Below, piece after piece: positions 8,451 through 16,585 of a stretch of DNA of 64,000 bases. Source of the DNA: Paenibacillus andongensis (GTDB lineage: Bacteria > Bacillota > Bacilli > Paenibacillales > NBRC-103111); contig NZ_CP104467.1 in assembly GCF_025369935.1 (NCBI RefSeq), positions 5,339,001-5,403,000 of the forward strand, read 5' to 3'. The notes under the pieces are model-generated. The model did no database searches and had not been told where the DNA came from. It saw only the letters and a program-made list of their open reading frames with translations. Every line of letters starts with the position of its first letter. Position 1 is the stretch's first letter. Made by a program: the position numbers and the translations under genes.

Positions 8451-10112
8451 TTACTTCTTAAAGCTCGTATCGTATGCTTTTTGATAAATTTCAAGATAAC
8501 GCTTTAATTTCAGGCCATCAAAGCCTTTGACGTAATTATCCCATTCCGCATCCGTTAAATTTTTGGCGCCGGTTATAAATTGGGCCATGTTCGAATGAAT
8601 GTAGTCATTCATTTGAGTTTTCAATTGTGCCGCTTCCTTGGCATCTGCGGATTCCATAAAGACGCTTAGCGGGAAAGTCTCTTTCGGTTGTTTTCCTTCA
8701 TAATTTTTGGCCGTTTCCAAATACAAGCGATGCTCATAACCGTTATCGGACAATGGATCGTTAGGTACGGCCCAGGATTCCCGAATATCCCTCGTACGTC
8801 TGGTAATGCCCATTTGTTCCCAAGTATCATTTTCCGTAGAGCCGATGGAGAAATATTCGGGTTTCAAGAAGTATTTCGCCTGTCTGCCGTGTTCATCCAC
8901 TTCACCCGGCTGTCCTTTTCTCCAATACTTCCCTTCTGGTCCGTATTCATTCATGATCGCATGTTCTTCAGAGTATAAATAATCCGCTAGTTTGATCGCT
9001 GCAATGGCCTGCGCCTCAGTCGCCTTGTTGGTAATCGCAAATTGGCCATTGCCATACGCTTTGTAATATCCTGCGTATGCTACTCCCTGCGGCCCTTTCA
9101 GCGGGGCGACGGTAGCATACTCCTTATGTCTGTCTTGACCTTTCGCCAGACTAAAATACATGCCGATATGTCCGGCAGCAGCAGTTCCTACAATATTATC
9201 CCCTTCACGGTTGCCTACTTGAGACATGGCGTCGTTATCCTGGGTGAAGGCTTCCTTATCGATCAAACCTTCACTGTACAATTTATTCATGTACTCAAGT
9301 CCTTTTCTCCATTCGGGTTGATTAGCCGACAGTCCGACTTTTCCGTCCTTCATGAAGAAGAAGTTATCATCATTATCATAGATAAAAGAGTTCATAAGAA
9401 AATGTGCCGGATTGCCATGCCATGTTTTGTCAGCGCCGGATAACGGAATTTCATCCTGTTTACCGTTCCCGTTCGGATCCTGGGTTTTGAATGCTTTCAA
9501 AACTTGATAATACTCATCCGTCGTAGTAGGCATCTGAAGATTTAATTTCTTCAGCCATGTCGTATTGATCCATACTTTTTGCGAGTACCAGCAGTGGAAA
9601 CACTCGTTAATATGAGGAAGCGCATAAATTTTGCCATCCGGAGCCGTGATCGACTTTTTCAACTCCGGATCCTGTTGGAATGCCTTCTTGATTTCCACCC
9701 CATATTTTTCAATTAAATCATTTAAAGGCTTCAATACCCCTTGCTTCCCGTACTCGATTTGCTCGGCTTGAGTCAGGTCTCCGGATAGGAAAACAGCCGG
9801 ATAGTCTCCGCTGGCAAGCAACAGTTTCTTCTTATCTCCTGCGTTGCTGCCTTGGGCCACCTCGAACTTGAATTTCACATTAAATTTGTCTTCTATATAT
9901 GTAGTAACTGAATTTGTTTCCAAATTCTCAATCTTGGAAGATGGGGTTACAAATACCGGCAATTGCACAATACCTGCGGCCTTACCGTTCCCGACAGTAT
10001 CCGACGCTGCTTTCTCTTTATCGGTGCCGCTGTCGCTGTTACTGCAAGCCGATAAAAGTAACGAAAGGACAAGCACGGCGCTTGCTTGAAACTTCAAAAA
10101 TTTCTTTGCCAT
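8451..10112 (-). CDS. LplA-type sugar-binding lipoprotein (SBP1)
   Basis: A 553-aa extracellular solute-binding lipoprotein. It has a signal peptide with lipobox LLSACS (lipidated Cys about residue 22), a Thr/Ser/Asp-rich linker, then the binding domain with the DPNGNGKQDEIP loop typical of LplA-type proteins. AAGGAGG precedes the ATG. It is the last gene of an LplB-YtcP-SBP operon beside the GH29 fucosidase, so a fucosylated oligosaccharide is a plausible ligand. It is clearly paralogous to SBP2 at 12348-13964 along most of its length. Confidence 0.93.
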   Translation of the reverse strand: MAKKFLKFQASAVLVLSLLLSACSNSDSGTDKEKAASDTVGNGKAAGIVQLPVFVTPSSKIENLETNSVTTYIEDKFNVKFKFEVAQGSNAGDKKKLLLASGDYPAVFLSGDLTQAEQIEYGKQGVLKPLNDLIEKYGVEIKKAFQQDPELKKSITAPDGKIYALPHINECFHCWYSQKVWINTTWLKKLNLQMPTTTDEYYQVLKAFKTQDPNGNGKQDEIPLSGADKTWHGNPAHFLMNSFIYDNDDNFFFMKDGKVGLSANQPEWRKGLEYMNKLYSEGLIDKEAFTQDNDAMSQVGNREGDNIVGTAAAGHIGMYFSLAKGQDRHKEYATVAPLKGPQGVAYAGYYKAYGNGQFAITNKATEAQAIAAIKLADYLYSEEHAIMNEYGPEGKYWRKGQPGEVDEHGRQAKYFLKPEYFSIGSTENDTWEQMGITRRTRDIRESWAVPNDPLSDNGYEHRLYLETAKNYEGKQPKETFPLSVFMESADAKEAAQLKTQMNDYIHSNMAQFITGAKNLTDAEWDNYVKGFDGLKLKRYLEIYQKAYDTSFKK

Positions 10113-10232
10113 CTTTGACTCCTCCTTGAAAATGGTCTTGTTTGATTTACGTTTTTGAGTTGCAAATACGTTTATCGATCAGCTTATCGAATAGCATCAC
10201 CCCCTTTAAACAAAGCTCTTACCCGAGAAAAA

Positions 10233-11129
10233 TTATCCTTTTAACGAACCGATCATAATCCCTTTTACAAAATGCTTCTGCACGAACGGATAGATGGCCA
10301 GCACCGGAACCGTCGCGACCACAATCAACGAATATTTCAATAAATCCTTTAAACCTTGTCTTACCTGCAGTTCATTCGCATCCACCATCATGCTCGGGTC
10401 AATCGTATTCAAAATGAGAATATTTCTTAGAACAATCTGCAGTGGGAATAAATGTTGCGACTTTAAATAAATTAACGCATCGAAAAACGCATTCCATTGT
10501 CCAACTGCATACGTCAATACCAATACGGCAAGAATCGGTTTGGAAAGAGGAATTACGACTCTTGTCAAAAATCCCAGATCGCTGCATCCGTCAAGCTCTG
10601 CGGCTTCCGAAAGCTCGCTTGGTATGGTCATTTGAAAAAAGGTGCGGGTAATGATCACTTGCCATACCGCTAATGCACCAGGCAACAGCATCGCCCATCG
10701 GGTATCAAGAATGCCCAATTTTTTCACGGTCAAGTATAAAGGTATCAACCCGCCGCTAAACATCATCGTAATAACGAGAAGAATCATGATCAAACTTCGC
10801 CCGTAAAAAGTTTTCTTGGATAGCGGGTATGCAAGCATAATGGTTAACGATACGCTGATCAGCACGCCGAAAAACGTATAAAACAAGGAGTTTGCATAAC
10901 CTGTGAGAATCTGCTTGTTTGCAAAGATCGCCTTATACCCCGCCAAACTCGGCTCCACCGGCAAGAGCCAGACTTTTCCGCTAATGACGGCTTGAGGAGA
11001 ACTGAAAGATGAACTCAAAATATAAATCAACGGATAAAGAATAATAATTAGAATGAAAACAAGAAAAGCGTAAACTCCTAATAAAAATAATTTGTCATTC
11101 AACGATTCCTTAACTGCACTTCTTTTCAA
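10233..11129 (-). CDS. YtcP-type carbohydrate ABC permease
   Basis: 298 aa with six membrane segments and the EAA loop SELSEAAELDGCSDLGFL; the end KHFVKGIMIGSLKG is diagnostic of YtcP-type CUT1 permeases. The initiator is a TTG (TTG-AAA-AGA), supported by AGGAGG eight bases upstream; no ATG in frame has such a site. It lies 16 bases after the LplB-type partner and about 120 bases before SBP1, with which it forms one importer. Confidence 0.93.
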   Translation of the reverse strand: MKRSAVKESLNDKLFLLGVYAFLVFILIIILYPLIYILSSSFSSPQAVISGKVWLLPVEPSLAGYKAIFANKQILTGYANSLFYTFFGVLISVSLTIMLAYPLSKKTFYGRSLIMILLVITMMFSGGLIPLYLTVKKLGILDTRWAMLLPGALAVWQVIITRTFFQMTIPSELSEAAELDGCSDLGFLTRVVIPLSKPILAVLVLTYAVGQWNAFFDALIYLKSQHLFPLQIVLRNILILNTIDPSMMVDANELQVRQGLKDLLKYSLIVVATVPVLAIYPFVQKHFVKGIMIGSLKG

Positions 11130-11145
11130 TTTGCTTCCCTCCTTT

Positions 11146-12117
11146 CTACCATAAACTCGTTTCCGTCATCCGTTTAGCAATAACATTCACTGTTAACAAC
11201 AAAATGAGATTGATGACTGAGTTGAATAGATCGACTGCCGAAGAAAAACTGAAGTTCGCTCCGAGCAACCCGATCTTATAAACGTTAGTTGATATGACCT
11301 CGGAAGCGGATATATTCAGCGGGTTCTGCATCAAGTAAATTTTCTCAAAGCCAACGTTCATTAACTGTCCTACATTTAAAATTAACAAAATAATGGCTGC
11401 CGGAAGAATCCCCGGAATATCAATATGGATCATTTTTTGAAATCTGGATGCGCCGTCCACTTTGGCGGCTTCGTATAAATCAGGATTGATTCCCGCGAGG
11501 GCAGCGAGATATATGACCGCTCCGTATCCCAAGCCCTGCCAAATGTTAGATAACACGTAAATCGTTTTAAAATATTCCGGCTTTCCCATAAAATTAATCG
11601 TTTCGAAGCCGAATAACCTTACAATATGATCAACAATACCTAGACGGGGGGAGAGAACAAGAATGATCATAGAGACCATTACAACAGTTGAAATGAAATA
11701 AGGAGCAAATGTAGCCGTTTGCACAAAACGTTTGAATTTTCCCCCGCCGATTTCATTTAAAGCCAGTGCTAAAATAATCGGTGCAGGAAACCCTAAAAGT
11801 AGTGAATATAAGCTAATAAGTAAGGTGTTTTTGATTAACAGCCAGAAATTAGGGGATGAGAAAAAGTCTTCAAAATTTTTTAATCCGACCCAGTCACTGC
11901 CTGAGAAACCTTGAATCACACTGAAATCGCGAAAAGCTATTTGAGCGCCGTACATCGGAACATACTTAAAAATAATGATGTACGCTAGGGGAAGCAAGAC
12001 CAATACATACAGCTGCCAATGCTTTTTGATTTTTTTTACCGCTCCATTTCTGCTGATTGCTAACGAGTTTTTGCTGCTGCCAAATTTTTGTAATTTTACG
12101 CTGCTATTCACGCTCAT
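11146..12117 (-). CDS. LplB-type carbohydrate ABC permease
   Basis: First gene of the importer operon. 323 aa from the ATG at 12117, chosen because GAGG lies seven bases upstream; an ATG at 12153 lacks a good site. A polar N-terminus is followed by six membrane segments, the segment FKYVPMYGAQIAFRDF typical of LplB, and the EAA loop DLYEAAKVDGASRFQKM. Two pairs of putative regulator repeats lie at 12199-12289, so it starts its own transcription unit separate from SBP2. Confidence 0.92.
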   Translation of the reverse strand: MSVNSSVKLQKFGSSKNSLAISRNGAVKKIKKHWQLYVLVLLPLAYIIIFKYVPMYGAQIAFRDFSVIQGFSGSDWVGLKNFEDFFSSPNFWLLIKNTLLISLYSLLLGFPAPIILALALNEIGGGKFKRFVQTATFAPYFISTVVMVSMIILVLSPRLGIVDHIVRLFGFETINFMGKPEYFKTIYVLSNIWQGLGYGAVIYLAALAGINPDLYEAAKVDGASRFQKMIHIDIPGILPAAIILLILNVGQLMNVGFEKIYLMQNPLNISASEVISTNVYKIGLLGANFSFSSAVDLFNSVINLILLLTVNVIAKRMTETSLW

Positions 12118-12198
12118 GTTCCGTCCTCGACATCCTTTCTTTTTTAATTGCATCTTCTTGGTAAAACGTTAGCCTATCCTGTTGATACAGGTCAACGA

Positions 12199-12289
12199 AC
12201 ACTATTCTGCCGAGGACAATATTCAGAAATAGCCTGTTGTGAGTAAAGAAATCACAAGCGAACAATATTCAGTTCGGTACAATATTCTG
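12199..12289 (-). promoter_or_regulatory. Two pairs of direct repeats, probable AraC-type operator
   Basis: Four near-identical 11-mers occur on the plus strand: ACACTATTCTG (12199), ACAATATTCAG (12216), ACAATATTCAG (12262) and ACAATATTCTG (12279). Each pair has 17-base spacing, and the pairs are 63 bases apart, close to six helical turns. They lie upstream of the LplB-YtcP-SBP1 operon and downstream of the SBP2 terminator. Spaced direct half-sites are typical for AraC-family proteins. I infer that the membrane AraC regulator at 13965-16193 binds here. Confidence 0.62.
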
Positions 12290-12300
12290 TCAAATGAAAA

Positions 12301-12338
12301 AAATCCTAATTGTGCGGGTCTGCACAATTAGGATTTTT
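12301..12338 (-). terminator. Intrinsic terminator after SBP2
   Basis: A perfect 12-bp stem (TCCTAATTGTGC with its complement), six-base loop, and seven T residues on the minus strand end the regulator-SBP2 transcript 15 bases after its stop. T-rich flanks on the plus side extend the stem. Confidence 0.9.
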
Positions 12339-12347
12339 GCATTTTTA

Positions 12348-13964
12348 TTATTTATAATAAGTATCGTACGATTTTTGATAGATTTCCAGATACCTGTTTA
12401 ATTTCAAGCCTTCAAAGCCTTTCAAATAAGCGTCCCAGTCGCTGTCCATTTTTTTACTGCCCGTTATAAACTGTACCGTATTGGATTCAATATAATCATT
12501 TATTTGTGCCCTTAACTGTGCCGCTTCGAACGCATCGTCCGATGCCATAAACATATTCAAAGGGAACAGTTCTTTGGGTTCTTTACCCTTGTAGTTTTCA
12601 ATCGTTTCCATATATAAACGGTGCTCGTAACCATTATCATCATATGGATTGTCAGGAACGGCCCAAGATTCGCGAAGGTCTCTATTCCGATAGAGAATGC
12701 CCATTTGGCTCCAGCTTACATTCTGTGTTCGGTGTTCCCAAAACTCCGGCTTCAAAAAATATTTAGCTTGTCTTCCGTGCTCATCGATTTCTCCCGTCTT
12801 TCCTTTTCTCCACCACAACCCATCGGGTCCCCACTCGTTGAAAATAGTCCCCTCTTCCGAATACAGATAATCCGCCAGTTTCATCGCAGCCGCTTGTTCG
12901 GATTCCGTTGCTTTATCGGTTATCGCGAATTGGCCGTTACCCACCGTATTAAAATAGCCGGCCGCTTGAAACCCGGAAGGTCCTGTAAGCGGCGGAACGG
13001 TCATATATTCCATATGTCTTGTTTCCCCCGGCTCCATACTGAAGGCCTTGCCGATATGTCCCACGGTTGCGCTTCCAATCATATTGGGCCCAGGCCGATT
13101 TGCCAAATGCCACAAAGCGTCCGTAGTTTGGGTAAAGCTTGCGGGATCGATCAAACCTTCACTGTAAAGCCTGTTTATATATGCCAGGCCCTTTTTCCAT
13201 TCAGGCTGCGCAGCCGCCAGTTTTACTTTCCCATTCTGCATGTAAAAGTAATCTTGTTCATTGTCGTAAATGAAAGCACTCATAAGAAAGCCGGTTATTT
13301 TCGTGTGCCACCCTTCTGAAGCACCGATCAAAGGGATTTCGTCCTGTTTTCCGTTGCCGTTCGGATCCATGGTTTTAAAAGCCTTTAATACATGATAAAA
13401 CTCCTCTGTCGTTGTCGGTACCCGCAAATTTAATTTTTTCAGCCATTCTTGATTGATCCAAAGCTTTTGCGCATACCAACAATGAAGACACTCGTTGACG
13501 GAAGGAAGCGCATAAATATTTCCATCCGGAGCGGTAATTGCATTCTTCAGTTCGGGGTTTTTTTGAAAGGTTTTTTTGATCTCACTGCCATATTTTTCGA
13601 TCAGATTGTTTAAAGGTATCAATCTGCCTTGCCGGCCATACTTTAACTGTTCATCCTGCGTGAAATCGCTGCTTAGAAAAACAGCCGGATAATCACTGCT
13701 AGCCATTACAATTTTTTTCCTTTCGTTCATGATCGATTCCGGCACCACTTCAAATTCAAATTTAATATGCAAAGCCGTTTCCAGATGCTTCGTAAACGCA
13801 TTTGTGCGTACATCCTCAATATCCGACGGAGGCGAAACAAATGTAGACAATGTAACGGGTTGATCAGTTAGTCCGGTTATCAAGTTAACCTTTTGTGATC
13901 GGCATGCCGGCAACAAACCCGCAGCGACAAAAATTAAACCCAGCATCACAATCATTTTTCTCAA
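12348..13964 (-). CDS. LplA-type solute-binding lipoprotein (SBP2), coupled to regulator
   Basis: 538-aa lipoprotein paralogous to SBP1, with lipobox LLPACR near residue 21 and the same DPNGNGKQDEIP loop. The first codon is read as TTG at 13964, directly after the regulator's TGA. A G8 tract eight bases upstream serves as ribosome site; the ATG at 13955 is the alternative. It has its own terminator and no permeases in its transcript. Co-translation with a membrane AraC regulator suggests it may present ligand to that sensor, or be a second binding protein for the downstream permeases. Confidence 0.88.
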   Translation of the reverse strand: MRKMIVMLGLIFVAAGLLPACRSQKVNLITGLTDQPVTLSTFVSPPSDIEDVRTNAFTKHLETALHIKFEFEVVPESIMNERKKIVMASSDYPAVFLSSDFTQDEQLKYGRQGRLIPLNNLIEKYGSEIKKTFQKNPELKNAITAPDGNIYALPSVNECLHCWYAQKLWINQEWLKKLNLRVPTTTEEFYHVLKAFKTMDPNGNGKQDEIPLIGASEGWHTKITGFLMSAFIYDNEQDYFYMQNGKVKLAAAQPEWKKGLAYINRLYSEGLIDPASFTQTTDALWHLANRPGPNMIGSATVGHIGKAFSMEPGETRHMEYMTVPPLTGPSGFQAAGYFNTVGNGQFAITDKATESEQAAAMKLADYLYSEEGTIFNEWGPDGLWWRKGKTGEIDEHGRQAKYFLKPEFWEHRTQNVSWSQMGILYRNRDLRESWAVPDNPYDDNGYEHRLYMETIENYKGKEPKELFPLNMFMASDDAFEAAQLRAQINDYIESNTVQFITGSKKMDSDWDAYLKGFEGLKLNRYLEIYQKSYDTYYK

Positions 13965-16193
13965 TCAGGAACCCCCCCCTGATGTTATTCGTTTTGATTT
14001 TAAATTGCGAAAGTCGACCGGCGAAATTCCTTCAATTCTTTTGAAAACACGGCGAAAAGAAACCGCATTCGTGTAACCTACTTTGTCTCCTATCTCTTGA
14101 ATGGAGCTGTTGGTGTTCAATAACATATGTTTTGCATGTTCCACCCGCACCATCGTCAAAAAATCCAAAAAGTTTTCTCCAAATTGTTCTTTGAACAATT
14201 GGCTTAGATATTTTGCATTTAATTGAAATCTTTCGCTCAAATAATCAAGCGATAAGTCCGGATTATAAAAATGTTCTTCCATATATTTTCTGACTTCTTT
14301 CAATAACTGGTGATAATTTCGCTCCTGCCGTAATGCTGCAATTCGATCGGAGAAAGTATGTAAAACAAGGAACAACCGATGCTGGATTTGTTCTGTGGTT
14401 TCGAAGTATTTCACACTTTCATGCAAGTGGGGCAAGACTTCATTTTTCCATATTTCAAGGTATTCTTTTGTCGTTTGTGACATTTGCAGATCCAGGTTAT
14501 AAATGAAATAAGTCAAAAGGTCGATAATTTCATCCTTCGTTTTAAAATAGAGCCTTATTTCATTGAAAATAGCCGCGAATTTTTCCTCCCAATCATCCGC
14601 CATTAACCGGTAAGAATCGACCGCGTCGTGGATTAAACGTAATGATTTATGGGACTCCTTGTTTGATTGATTTGGTGTTCCTCCATATAGAATGATTCGG
14701 TTATTTCCTAAGACCGGCTTGTATTTCAATGATAAATAAGCTTGATTATTCGAATGTGAAAGATGCAAAAGACTCTCTACAGGTCCCCCTATACCGATCG
14801 TGACGGTAAAGTTTAAATTATGTTTGACCCACTCAATTATTTTTTCACAAGTTGGAGTCATATCGGAAATCATATCCGGCAAGAATACGATTCCGGTTAA
14901 TTGATGATTTGAAGTCCATTCCGATCTAATGGCGAAAGAATGATTGTTCATTATTTCATTAACCACACTGCTGATCACAAATTTAAATAAATATTGGTCA
15001 TGCTCCTGGTATAGAGAAAACGATTCTCTATAATAATCGATCTCAATAATCATAACCTGTTGTCTGTTGCAATGAGCCGGCAGCTTCATTCCGATATCAT
15101 CTTCATCCGGAACGCTCTTACATTTGCCTGTGATTAATTCGTTGAAGATATTTTTTCTTTTGAAGTTTGCGATTTCTTCGAATTGTTTCTCAAACAACTC
15201 GGATTTTTCGATAAAATTATCGATGGCGGAATGAATAAATGTAAATTCATCCGATTCAATACTTTTTAACGAATCCCTTTGTTTGAACACGTAAGCATCA
15301 ATTCGAGAAATGATCTCCCTTATAGGTTTATAATTTTTTCTGGTCACATAAACAATCGAAACAATGCCTGAAATGAAAACCAGAACTCCCAGTACAAACC
15401 AAATGCTCGAAAAAGTTGAAACAATCCCCAGAAGCATCCCATTATTTAAACCGCTTTCCATTTTCCATTCGGTATATTCGGAGATCACGCTGGAAAGCGG
15501 CTTTTCATTTCCGGATGAAAGATCTTGATTTGTAAGAAGAACATTTCCATTACGGTCCTTTAGGGATACGAACGCATTCTTAACGTTATACATTCCATTC
15601 ATTTTAGCTTGAAACGTAGCGGTACTGATATTCACAACCAAGAACCCTTTTGTCCCATTACTTATGGGAGCTTCACGAACCAAGCTAATTACATTTTTAT
15701 AGTCTTGATCGGAAAATTCCCTATATTGCCTTAAATTTGTCCACTGTGATTGATGCGAATTCCGCTCGAGTTCCTGAACAAATACATGATCTCCGAATTC
15801 CTCCACTTGATGGAAGACATTGCCGCTATATATGAATTGGTCATGAAGACGAACCAAATAAATGGAATCAATCATCGGCATTTCTTGTTTTAGCTCTTGT
15901 AATCTTTTAGCCACTTGGTAGTTTAGATAGACGTTATGATCGTCAATTTCTTCAAAAAATTGTAGGATCAACTTATTTTTTAAAATTTCATTAATGATCG
16001 ATTGATCTATCGTTTTAAGGGAAATATCGATCGATTGCATCAATTGTCCGGCAAAAATTTTATTAGCTTCCACCGCATTCTTCTTGTTTTGTTCAATTAA
16101 TGTTTGAAAAAAAACAAAAAATATAACCGTGAAAATAATTAAAAAGATTGGAAGATAGGACCATATCATTCGACGAAACCAGGTTTTGTTCAT
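13965..16193 (-). CDS. Membrane-anchored AraC-family regulator with extracellular sensor
   Basis: 742 aa. A first membrane segment (residues about 8-30) and a second (about 255-290) flank an extracellular sensor region. A long cytoplasmic linker follows, then a C-terminal AraC domain (LSLDYLSERFQLNAKYLSQL and IGDKVGYTNAVSFRRVFK). This is the one-component YtdP-like architecture found beside LplA/LplB/YtcP operons. The stop TGA abuts the SBP2 start, and a G8 run at 13972-13979 lies in the last codons. A cre-like box lies upstream. It probably activates the LplB operon through the repeats at 12199-12289. Confidence 0.93.
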   Translation of the reverse strand: MNKTWFRRMIWSYLPIFLIIFTVIFFVFFQTLIEQNKKNAVEANKIFAGQLMQSIDISLKTIDQSIINEILKNKLILQFFEEIDDHNVYLNYQVAKRLQELKQEMPMIDSIYLVRLHDQFIYSGNVFHQVEEFGDHVFVQELERNSHQSQWTNLRQYREFSDQDYKNVISLVREAPISNGTKGFLVVNISTATFQAKMNGMYNVKNAFVSLKDRNGNVLLTNQDLSSGNEKPLSSVISEYTEWKMESGLNNGMLLGIVSTFSSIWFVLGVLVFISGIVSIVYVTRKNYKPIREIISRIDAYVFKQRDSLKSIESDEFTFIHSAIDNFIEKSELFEKQFEEIANFKRKNIFNELITGKCKSVPDEDDIGMKLPAHCNRQQVMIIEIDYYRESFSLYQEHDQYLFKFVISSVVNEIMNNHSFAIRSEWTSNHQLTGIVFLPDMISDMTPTCEKIIEWVKHNLNFTVTIGIGGPVESLLHLSHSNNQAYLSLKYKPVLGNNRIILYGGTPNQSNKESHKSLRLIHDAVDSYRLMADDWEEKFAAIFNEIRLYFKTKDEIIDLLTYFIYNLDLQMSQTTKEYLEIWKNEVLPHLHESVKYFETTEQIQHRLFLVLHTFSDRIAALRQERNYHQLLKEVRKYMEEHFYNPDLSLDYLSERFQLNAKYLSQLFKEQFGENFLDFLTMVRVEHAKHMLLNTNSSIQEIGDKVGYTNAVSFRRVFKRIEGISPVDFRNLKSKRITSGGGS

Positions 16194-16234
16194 TTAAATC
16201 CACCCAATTCGGAATAATTTTTCCATAAAATGGT

Positions 16235-16250
16235 TCTAAAGCGTTTACAA
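16235..16250 (-). promoter_or_regulatory. Putative CcpA cre box upstream of the AraC regulator
   Basis: The minus strand reads TTGTAAACGCTTTAGA, matching 14 of 16 positions of the cre consensus WTGNAARCGNWWWCAW. It is about 45 bases upstream of the regulator start, a position suited to carbon catabolite repression. The rest of 16194-16474 is AT-rich, with no gene that I could see. Confidence 0.55.
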
Positions 16251-16474
16251 TTTATGATTGCAACGATGAACTTTATGATTCAGATCCTCTTAATAGACCT
16301 ATTCTACAAGTATTTTATCAGATGAAATAAGCAAAAAAAATGCCGTATAATTGCAATAATGTATCTTATTTTGATAATCTGAAACAAAAACGGCTGTTTC
16401 ACTGCAAACTTAGGCCGATGGACCGGAAGCGTGACAACCAACGAAGTAACGATAAAAAAGTAGGCTGATCGTAA

Positions 16475-16507
16475 AAATTCCGTGAGCTAGTAATGCTCAC
16501 GGAATTT
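16475..16507 (-). terminator. Intrinsic terminator after SBP3
   Basis: A perfect 13-bp stem (AAATTCCGTGAGC with its complement), seven-base loop, and TTTTT on the minus strand, 78 bases after the SBP3 stop. Confidence 0.88.
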
Positions 16508-16585
16508 AGATTTCACGAAGCTTAATCGTTTCAAGTAATTTCGATGGAACATTTAATAGAATAGTCGCCATTCCATCTTTGTTGA

